Source: Candidatus Delongbacteria bacterium (GTDB lineage Bacteria; Bacteroidota; Bacteroidia; Bacteroidales; ML635J-15). Taken from it: 8,024 nucleotides of DNA. The translations under genes were made by a program, and so were the position numbers. Position 1 is the stretch's first letter; every line of letters begins with the position of its first letter. The notes under the pieces were generated by a model. The model was not told the DNA's origin, searched no databases, and worked only from the letters and a program-made list of their open reading frames with translations. Positions 1 to 6,066 of this stretch are shown here, piece by piece. The stretch covers positions 1-8,024 of the forward strand of contig JAQIDD010000111.1 in the NCBI GenBank assembly GCA_027858215.1, read 5' to 3'.

Positions 1-26
1 TTTCATAACACATTAAAACATATATT

Positions 27-1403
27 ATGGATATTCCATTTTCAGAATCGTATAAAATTAAAATGGTTGAACCTTTACGGAAAAGTACTCGTAAAGAGCG
101 ACAACAATGGATAAAAGAAGCAAAATACAAGTTATTTAACCTCTAAAGCGATCAGGTTTTTATTGACCTGCTAACCGACAGCGGAACAGGAGCTATGAGT
201 GATCGCCAATGGTCTGCACTGATGATGGGTGATGAAAGCTATGCAGGGGCCCGTTCATATTACGAACTCAAAGACAGCATTGTTAAGATACTTGAATTCC
301 CGTATTTTTTACCTACTCATCAGGGAAGAGCTGCGGAAAATGTACTATTCAGCACCATGATAAAAGCAGGAGATGTAATTCCCGGCAATTCACACTTTGA
401 CACCACCAAGGGACACATCGAATTTCGCAAAGCTACAGCCATAGACTGTACCATAGATGAAGCATTTGATACGACCAAGGATTACCCTTTCAAAGGCAAC
501 ATTGACCTCGATAAACTTGAGGATGTTTTTAGAACTTACCCAAAGGAAAAAATTCCGTTTGTATGCGTCACCGTTACCTGCAACTCTAGTGGAGGTCAGC
601 CTGTAAGCATCGAAAACCTGAAAAACGTGTATGCACTATGTCAGAAATATGGCATTCCAACCATGTTCGATTCTGCCCGTTTTGCTGAAAATGCCTATTT
701 CATTAAGCTGCGTGAAAAAGCCTATGCAGGTAAAACTATCAAAGAGATTGTCCGTATTATGTACAAATACGCTGATATAATGACCATGAGCTCCAAAAAG
801 GACGGCTTGGTCAATATGGGCGGATTTATTGCTATGAATGATAAGGAACTGCATCGTCAGGCATCTACGTTTAACATCATGTTTGAAGGCTTCCTTACTT
901 ACGGTGGCATGTCAGGACGTGATATGAGTGCTCTTGCTGTAGGGTTAAACGAAAGCACAGAATTTGATTACCTTGAAACCAGGATCAAACAAGTTGAATA
1001 CCTTGGCTTTAAACTTATAGATTATGGAATCCCGGTACAATACCCCATTGGCGGGCATGCCGTATTTGTGGACGCTAAAAAAGCGCTGTGCAATGTGCCA
1101 AAAGAACAATACCAAGCACAAACTCTGGGCATTGAATTGTACCTTGAGGCAGGAATTCGTGGTGTGGAAATTGGAACATTGCTTGCCGACAGGGACCCCA
1201 TAACACGCAAAAATCGCTATCCGGATCTGGAATTGTTACGTTTGGCTATACCACGACGCGTTTATACCAACAACCACATGGATGTCATAGCGGCAGCATT
1301 AAAAAATGTGTACGACCGCAGGGATAAAATCACCAGTGGTTATAAAACCACCTGGGAAGCTCCCATCATGCGACATTTTACCGTAGAACTTGAAAAAGCT
1401 TAG
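27..1403 (+). pseudogene. tnaA: Tryptophanase (L-tryptophan indole-lyase), interrupted by one in-frame TAA
   Basis: Tryptophanase is a cytoplasmic PLP enzyme that splits L-tryptophan into indole, pyruvate and ammonia. The frame begins at ATG 27, since an in-frame TAA at 6-8 excludes an earlier start, and runs to TAG 1401-1403. It encodes 458 residues if the TAA at 144-146 (codon 40) is read as sense, which matches the usual family length of about 455-470. Residues below use this restored numbering. The segment IDLLTDSGTGAMSD just after the stop is the conserved N-terminal block of the family. THQGR (97-101), FDSAR (214-218) and SSKKD (255-259) follow, with Lys258 as the expected PLP Schiff-base lysine. 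VEIG, where tyrosine phenol-lyase has MERG, and C-terminal RHFT (His450), where that enzyme has RFFT, favour tryptophanase over tyrosine phenol-lyase. No other stop or frameshift is visible. The longest uninterrupted ATG frame, 195-1403 (402 aa), lacks the N-terminal arm and the TDSG active-site segment, so I doubt it is active. Possible explanations are recent inactivation or a base error. Family identity is very secure; pseudogene status is less so. Confidence 0.85.
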
Positions 1404-1430
1404 GCTTTTTGAGGATTGACGCACTACTCT

Positions 1431-1462
1431 AAAGCCATCCGGGAAACCGGGTGGCTTTTTTT
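1431..1462 (+). terminator. Intrinsic terminator of tnaA
   Basis: A 12-bp stem pairs 1431-1442 with 1447-1458, with one G-U pair and a GC-rich core, and is closed by a GAAA (GNRA) tetraloop at 1443-1446. A run of seven T at 1456-1462 follows. It lies 27 bp after the tnaA stop and is a textbook rho-independent terminator. The opposite strand has only a three-T run after the stem, so it would terminate the convergent DUF4159 transcript less well. A weaker hairpin (1393-1399 with 1404-1410) straddles the tnaA stop codon just upstream. Confidence 0.9.
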
Positions 1463-1579
1463 ATTGTTTGATGATTTTGCCGTTGAACAGGCAATTCTCT
1501 GGAAAACTTAAAGACGAAACACAACATTTTTCATTTGCTTATTAAAGATGTTAGACTGAAGCTACAATTACATTTCATT

Positions 1580-2245
1580 TCACTCCGAAAAGGCATACCC
1601 AATGATGTTAGCACCCATTTTGAGGGCTTCCATTCTAATTTCATGGCTGTCGTTATGTACAGCAGGGTCTTCCCAACCATCGCCAAGGTCTGTTTCATAG
1701 GTATAGAAAAGCACAATTCTACCTTGATGAAAAATAGCAAATCCCTGGGGAGGTTTGTTGTCATGTTTGTGAATTTTGGGTAATCCTTTCGGAAAATCAA
1801 ACACCTGGTGAAAAATCGGATGATCAAACCCAACTTCAGTCAAACTTTTGTCAGGAAACAATGCTTTTATCTGTGGCCGGATATACTGATCCATGCCATA
1901 ATTATCATCAATGTGTAAAAACCCACCACTAAGTAAATATTTTCTGAGGTTTTCTTTCTCATAATCAGAAAAAATGACGTTTCCATGCCCTGTCAAATGA
2001 ATAAATGGATAATTGAAGATTTCAGGGCTTCCCGGTTCCACAGTTTCTTCTTCTTTGTACAATTGCATATCCAATTCCAAATTACAAAACGCTATCAGGT
2101 TGGGCAGGGCTGTAGGGTCTGAATACCAATCGCCACCACCGCTGTATTTCATCAATCCGATTTTCAGATCACTTTCCTGGGAAAACACCCCTGTTGCAAG
2201 CATTGCCAGTAAAATTATTGCACTGTATGATTTCCATTTTTGCAT
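1580..2245 (-). CDS. Secreted DUF4159 domain protein
   Basis: This 221-residue protein has a typical signal peptide: basic start MQKWK, hydrophobic core at about 8-20, and likely cleavage after VFS (residue 22) just before QE. It is therefore exported to the periplasm or envelope, and no lipobox Cys is present. Almost all of the mature part is a DUF4159 domain. Visible blocks are GGGDWYSDP (36-44), HLTGHG (83-88), GGFLHIDDNYG (107-117), an HPIF block, and DLGDGWEDP near the C-terminus. DUF4159 is related to the class I glutamine amidotransferase-like/ThuA-like fold, but I see no clear Cys-His-Glu triad, so no enzymatic activity is claimed. The length is normal for a single-domain member. It lies 137 bp downstream of the DUF5916 gene on the same strand and may be co-transcribed with it. 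The ATG at 2245 was chosen because it gives the complete signal peptide. The family call is firm; the function is unknown. Confidence 0.9.
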   Translation of the reverse strand: MQKWKSYSAIILLAMLATGVFSQESDLKIGLMKYSGGGDWYSDPTALPNLIAFCNLELDMQLYKEEETVEPGSPEIFNYPFIHLTGHGNVIFSDYEKENLRKYLLSGGFLHIDDNYGMDQYIRPQIKALFPDKSLTEVGFDHPIFHQVFDFPKGLPKIHKHDNKPPQGFAIFHQGRIVLFYTYETDLGDGWEDPAVHNDSHEIRMEALKMGANIIGYAFSE

Positions 2246-2283
2246 GGGATAAAATTAAAGAAAAAGAAGAGAAATAAAAAATT

Positions 2284-2325
2284 GGGAGACGGAAGTCCGG
2301 AGACAGGATACGGGAGTTGGAAGAC
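2284..2325. repeat. Six degenerate 7-bp tandem repeats, purine-rich
   Basis: Six consecutive heptamers start at 2284, 2291, 2298, 2305, 2312 and 2319. Their rough consensus is GGGAGAC; other copies include GGAAGTC and GGAAGAC. The run is strongly purine-rich on the plus strand and ends sharply on both sides. It lies in the spacer between the DUF5916 and DUF4159 genes. From memory, similar runs of GGAAGTC/GGGAGAC-like units occur between genes in some Bacteroidota genomes; I cannot check that here. I see no other copy in this window. Confidence 0.65.
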
Positions 2326-2382
2326 ATACACGACCTGCAAATATGAATAATGCCGGCTGCAAAAAATCTTAAGGGGAAACTT

Positions 2383-4806
2383 CTATGGATTTAGATATTG
2401 CCAATCCAGATAATACAAAACACGAAGTGATATTGAATTGTTCTTTACCTGCTGAAACATATCATGTATATTTTCGCCGAAGGATGGAAATGTTTCATGT
2501 TCGGGGATAATTTCACTGGCATAAATCTGATTTTTCCACATTAGATTAAAGTATGATCCGGGAGCAAAATTCCACGAAAACATCACATCCACATTAAACG
2601 TGTTAAAATTGATATCATGATCGTCGTCATAGTCAATTGGGTCACTAACATCTCCACCTTTCTGCAAAAAATAAAACTCATGATAATTGACAGTTCTCCA
2701 GTAGTGCCGCAACATCAGATCAACATACATTTTATTGTTCAGCACCCATTTCCCATCGATGGAATTTGTAATGGTATTTACCTGCCGCAAACCAAAAACA
2801 ATTTTATCATCGTAGGTAGTATCGGGAACAAAGCCGCAATCTTTACCATCAAAATCAAAATCAAACCTGTATCTGAGTGTGAGTTTATCACTAAGCCTTA
2901 CCCGTGGCCTGATAAAACCCCAGTATCCTTCACGTTTAATGAAGTCCCTGTAAGTTCCCAGCCGGATATCGAGGGCAATTGTTTTCCTGTAATCCGTTGA
3001 AATATAAACATTTCCACCATGAATACCAGGACGAATATACACCCTGCCGGGGTGCCGGGGCTCGTAATAATCGTGATGATCAGCCAGGCTGAAATCAAAA
3101 GATGTCCAGATGCTCAGGAATTTCTTGGTTTCGTTGTAGGTTTCAAGGGACAATTTAGATTCCACAAAATCCATGGTACTAAACAACTGGTCGTATGATA
3201 AATCCACAGACGTAAACATTTTATTGAACTTGTAAAAAGGCTGATACAAATTATAACTCACACTGAGTTCGTGTTCCAGTTTGTTATTTTGTTGGAGGTA
3301 TCCAAAATCGTTGGGATTGTAACTATCCGATGTTAAATCCAAATCATAAGCATAGGTCCATTTTCCGTTCAGTTTACCAATACCACTGTTAAACATATAA
3401 CCATATGTAAGATCTTCATTGTCTTTAATGCTATCCCTGATATTGCTCCAGGCAGCTTTACCATACACTCCAAAACGGTTTGATAGCTCCATCAACCTGA
3501 AAGCCGTTCCAAATACATTGGAATAATAATTTGCAGAAGGCCTGTTTACAAGTGCATTTGTTACGTTCACATAGGAATTTTCCCAAAAACTCTGGTCCAG
3601 AACAAACATGTTATAATTTGCCCAGGGTTCAGTAAGGATTTTATGCTCGTTACCGTTTTCATCCTCAACTTTCGCCCATGTGTTTGCCGTTAAGGCATTT
3701 AAGACCCCAACGCCCAGGTTATTTTCTCCCCTTCCGGATAATTTGAGCGCATTGATCAGTCGTGAATACCGTGGGTTTTTGAGAATAGTATAACCATCAT
3801 CGCGCATGCCTCTGACTTCCTCATATTTTTCAGGAATTTTTCCTATCCTGCGAGAATAAAACAGGCCTACTTTTTCAAACAGTTCGAGGCCTTCGGTAAA
3901 AAACGGCCGGTGTTCGGAATAATAGGTTTCAAAAGGGCTGAGATTGAGTTCTTCTTCATCCGATTTTACCTGTGAGAAATCCGGAACAAGCGTCATATCA
4001 AGTGTATGGCTTTTGCTGACACCAAGCTTCATATCAAGGCCGCCACTGAAACCATATACCGATTCTTCTGCGTTGCTGTAAAAATCAATACTCGCTGAAG
4101 TATACGGATAAAATGAAAGCCTAAGGGGTGGATTTATCCGTTTCAAGTTTGTTATTTCTCCCATTTGTTCCACCATAGGGCCTTGTTCCTGTATTACAGG
4201 ATTCCAGCAACTGTGTTCACGATAACGCCGGATCACACGCCAAAAGTTTGCCGACCATGATTGCAATCCTTTGTCAGGAAATCGAATGGCTGAATAAGGA
4301 ATTTCCATTTCAACTACCCAGCCTTTGTTGTTAATATTAACTTCACTCTTCCATACGGCATCCCAATTGTAATCATAAACCCCGTCAGATACGCGGATAT
4401 CTGTTTGCACATTTGCAGCCGTAACCTTAAACACATACATGTTGCGGTTGTCGTTGTTGGGATTCAACTGAAAAACAAACAGATCCGTATTACCATTGTC
4501 ATCATCACGCATGGTAAACTCCTTTAATATCAGGCTTGGATTTTCATCATATAACATCGCCCCGAGGTATATGGCTTTATCATTATACGCCACACACACT
4601 TTTGTTGGTTGTGAAGGTGTTTTGCCCCGTTGAGGCTCATAGGTTGTAAAATCTCCTGTGCAATCTGCCTGCTTCCATACATTTTCATCCATGATGCCGT
4701 CAATCTGAATTTGATCATCAGTGCGAAATGCCTCTACATTTTTTTCCTGGGAAAAGGCAGTTCCTGCAATAACACACGTTCCTATAAAAATAAGCAGTTT
4801 TCTCAC
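2383..4806 (-). CDS. Outer-membrane protein with CBM9-like domain and DUF5916 barrel
   Basis: This 807-residue protein starts with a signal peptide (MRKLL, hydrophobic core, likely cleavage after AFS at residue 19, then QE). Residues about 28-200 resemble the carbohydrate-binding family 9-like domain, with QIDGIMDENVW (33-44) and a beta-rich body ending in the VVEMEIPYSAIRFP block (164-177). From about 225 the DUF5916 region begins. Its hallmark block is at about 271-325: TLVPDFSQVKSDEEELNLSP, then EHRPFFTEG (298-306) and LFYSRRIG. The rest is rich in alternating polar/aromatic strands (for example near YYSNVFG and LRYRFDFDFDG) ending in LYYLDWQYLNP, which fits an outer-membrane beta-barrel. 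The length is normal for the family. Substrate and role are not established; binding or moving a glycan or other envelope ligand is inference from the N-terminal domain. The gene diverges from the tautomerase gene across a 129-bp gap. Confidence 0.9.
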   Translation of the reverse strand: MRKLLIFIGTCVIAGTAFSQEKNVEAFRTDDQIQIDGIMDENVWKQADCTGDFTTYEPQRGKTPSQPTKVCVAYNDKAIYLGAMLYDENPSLILKEFTMRDDDNGNTDLFVFQLNPNNDNRNMYVFKVTAANVQTDIRVSDGVYDYNWDAVWKSEVNINNKGWVVEMEIPYSAIRFPDKGLQSWSANFWRVIRRYREHSCWNPVIQEQGPMVEQMGEITNLKRINPPLRLSFYPYTSASIDFYSNAEESVYGFSGGLDMKLGVSKSHTLDMTLVPDFSQVKSDEEELNLSPFETYYSEHRPFFTEGLELFEKVGLFYSRRIGKIPEKYEEVRGMRDDGYTILKNPRYSRLINALKLSGRGENNLGVGVLNALTANTWAKVEDENGNEHKILTEPWANYNMFVLDQSFWENSYVNVTNALVNRPSANYYSNVFGTAFRLMELSNRFGVYGKAAWSNIRDSIKDNEDLTYGYMFNSGIGKLNGKWTYAYDLDLTSDSYNPNDFGYLQQNNKLEHELSVSYNLYQPFYKFNKMFTSVDLSYDQLFSTMDFVESKLSLETYNETKKFLSIWTSFDFSLADHHDYYEPRHPGRVYIRPGIHGGNVYISTDYRKTIALDIRLGTYRDFIKREGYWGFIRPRVRLSDKLTLRYRFDFDFDGKDCGFVPDTTYDDKIVFGLRQVNTITNSIDGKWVLNNKMYVDLMLRHYWRTVNYHEFYFLQKGGDVSDPIDYDDDHDINFNTFNVDVMFSWNFAPGSYFNLMWKNQIYASEIIPEHETFPSFGENIHDMFQQVKNNSISLRVLYYLDWQYLNP

Positions 4807-4826
4807 AAGCTATGGTTTAAACGACC

Positions 4827-4856
4827 TAAATATACGAAAAGGAGAAAATGAACAAT
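4827..4856 (-). promoter_or_regulatory. Possible Bacteroidota-type promoter of the DUF5916 gene
   Basis: Read on the minus strand, TATATTTA (4834-4827) matches seven of eight positions of the Bacteroidota -7 element TAnnTTTG. An ATTG (4856-4853) lies 18 bp upstream of it, close to where the TTTG-like -33 element should be. Transcription would start about 10-15 bp before the ATG at 4806, giving a short leader. The region is AT-rich, so a chance match is quite possible. No equally good match was found for the divergent tautomerase gene. Confidence 0.25.
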
Positions 4857-4935
4857 GCAAAATTTGGAATTATCTCAAAAATCCCTGACTTTTATACCAT
4901 AAATGAGTAAAAGATAAACTATACACAAATTTGAC

Positions 4936-5277
4936 ATGCCTTATTTTAGTATTGAAACCAACCAGAAAGTTTTTGATGCCAACTGGTTTGCCGATATAGC
5001 AACGGAGTTTATTTCGGAACAATTGGACAAGCCGGAAAAATTCATTATGATATCTCTGAAAATTCCTCAGACAATGTATTTTGACAGGTTAAAAAGCCCA
5101 ACCGCTATGGTTCAGTTAAAAAGCATAGGCCTGCCGGAAAATAAAGATGCCCTGATTGGAGCGATATTTAATTTCATAGAATGGGAATTGAAAATTCCCA
5201 AAGACCGGATTTATCTTGAACTCATCAATTTGGAAAGGGAAAATTTTGCCTGGAACGGGAAAAATTTTAAACCCTGA
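4936..5277 (+). CDS. MIF-like tautomerase superfamily protein
   Basis: This 113-residue protein aligns along its whole length with macrophage migration inhibitory factor and D-dopachrome tautomerase. It begins Met-Pro, so removal of Met would expose the N-terminal proline that acts as the catalytic base in this superfamily. Lys32 (in DKPEKF) matches MIF Lys32. SIG (63-65) matches the HSIG segment, with Ile64. RIY (91-93) carries the equivalent of Tyr95, and WN (106-107) matches the C-terminal WNN of MIF. Two differences stand out: the position of MIF Asn97 is Glu95, and the CALC motif is absent (MIF Cys positions are Ala57 and Gln60). The family forms a trimer and tautomerises phenylpyruvate-like keto/enol compounds; the natural substrate here is unknown. 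It is probably cytoplasmic, with no signal peptide. It is first of three closely spaced plus-strand genes, 32 bp before the next, which suggests an operon. The start at 4936 is fixed by the need for Pro2. Confidence 0.88.
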   Translation: MPYFSIETNQKVFDANWFADIATEFISEQLDKPEKFIMISLKIPQTMYFDRLKSPTAMVQLKSIGLPENKDALIGAIFNFIEWELKIPKDRIYLELINLERENFAWNGKNFKP

Positions 5278-5309
5278 TAAACAGCACCAAACGAAGCTAA
5301 TGTAAGCCG

Positions 5310-6056
5310 ATGAAACTCGCATTCATTTCAGACATACATGAGGATGTTGTAAGCCTTCAGGTAGCCATGCAGAAAATTGAAAAAAGCAAGGTTGACAAGA
5401 TCATTTGTTTGGGAGATATTTCTGGTTATAGTGCAAAACACTACTATCACATCGAAACCCGTGACGCTCATGAATGTCTGAAAATCATCAAACAAAATTG
5501 CAGCATTATCCTCCTCGGCAATCATGATTTTCATGCCATCAAAAAAATACCTGAAATATCCCCCCGGTTTAATTACCCCGTCGACTGGTACAACATGGAT
5601 GTTTTCGAAAAGAAACAAATATCACAAAACCGGTTATGGATTTATGAGGATACAGAATTGCAACCCGCATTCAGTAAAGCTGACATTGCTTTTCTATCAG
5701 GCCTCAACCAAGTAGAGGTTATGCAGGCCGAAGCATACAAAATTCTGCTCAGCCATTATGTGTATCCGAACCTTTCAGGGATGGAAACTGAATATTTTTT
5801 GGACCATACAGATTTTGTTCAACATTTCAGTTACATGGAAAAGTTTGGGACCATGCTATCTATCACCGGCCATGAACATACACCAGGATTATTGTGTATA
5901 ACGAACAAAAAAATACGTATGCACAAGTTCGGTAAACAAAAACTAAAATTTGAAGAATCCATACTAATGTGTCCGGCTATCGCCGCAGGGAAAAATAAAA
6001 ACGGTTTTATGATTCTTGACACCAAAACTTTTAAAGCTGAAACACGTAGTATATAA
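5310..6056 (+). CDS. Calcineurin-like metallophosphoesterase
   Basis: This 248-residue protein carries the full set of metallophosphoesterase signatures: SDIH (7-10; Asp8, His10), GD (35-36; Asp36), GNHD (70-73; Asn71, His72), SH (148-149; His149) and GHEH (187-190; His188, His190). These are the expected ligands and catalytic His for a two-metal centre, so the enzyme is probably active. The LGDISGY block and short length place it in the compact YfcE/PF12850-like group of single-domain phosphodiesterases or phosphatases. There is no signal peptide or membrane segment, so it is probably cytoplasmic. The substrate cannot be told from sequence; nucleotide, phosphoprotein and phosphodiester substrates all occur in this group. 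It lies 32 bp after the tautomerase gene and 10 bp before the GTG of the receptor gene, so the three are probably co-transcribed. The ATG at 5310 is immediately upstream of the first beta strand (KLAFISD), as is usual. Confidence 0.9.
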   Translation: MKLAFISDIHEDVVSLQVAMQKIEKSKVDKIICLGDISGYSAKHYYHIETRDAHECLKIIKQNCSIILLGNHDFHAIKKIPEISPRFNYPVDWYNMDVFEKKQISQNRLWIYEDTELQPAFSKADIAFLSGLNQVEVMQAEAYKILLSHYVYPNLSGMETEYFLDHTDFVQHFSYMEKFGTMLSITGHEHTPGLLCITNKKIRMHKFGKQKLKFEESILMCPAIAAGKNKNGFMILDTKTFKAETRSI

Positions 6057-6066
6057 ATAAAACACC

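Noticed and set aside
27..146. The 39-codon frame before the long tryptophanase frame as a TnaC-like leader peptide.
   Set aside because: It is in phase with tnaA, aligns with the tryptophanase N-terminus (KIKMVEPLRKSTR), and has no Trp codon followed by the spacer expected of a leader peptide. It is the 5' end of the same gene.
144..146. TAA as a reassigned sense codon or a special amino-acid insertion site.
   Set aside because: The phosphoesterase gene at 5310-6056 ends naturally with TAA, and the position is not a catalytic Cys/Sec-type site. A point mutation or base error is simpler.
27..1403. Tyrosine phenol-lyase as the identity of the first gene.
   Set aside because: VEIG and RHFT match tryptophanase; tyrosine phenol-lyase has MERG and RFFT at these places.
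1475..1495. A TTGCC/GGCAA hairpin as terminator for the minus-strand genes.
   Set aside because: The stem is only five base pairs with an eight-base loop and no convincing T-run on the minus strand.
1535..1783. A plus-strand frame of 82 codons opposite the DUF4159 gene.
   Set aside because: It lies almost wholly antisense to a well-supported conserved gene and resembles no family; it is a shadow frame.
2351..2360. A GCCGGC palindrome downstream of the DUF5916 stop as terminator or operator.
   Set aside because: It is too short to form a stable hairpin with a loop and has no T-run on the minus strand.
4848..4910. A 20-codon small frame in the divergent intergenic region, preceded by GGAG.
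   Set aside because: The GGAG-ATG spacing is only 3 nt, Bacteroidota seldom use Shine-Dalgarno pairing, the frame overlaps the possible minus-strand promoter, and the peptide has no recognisable feature.
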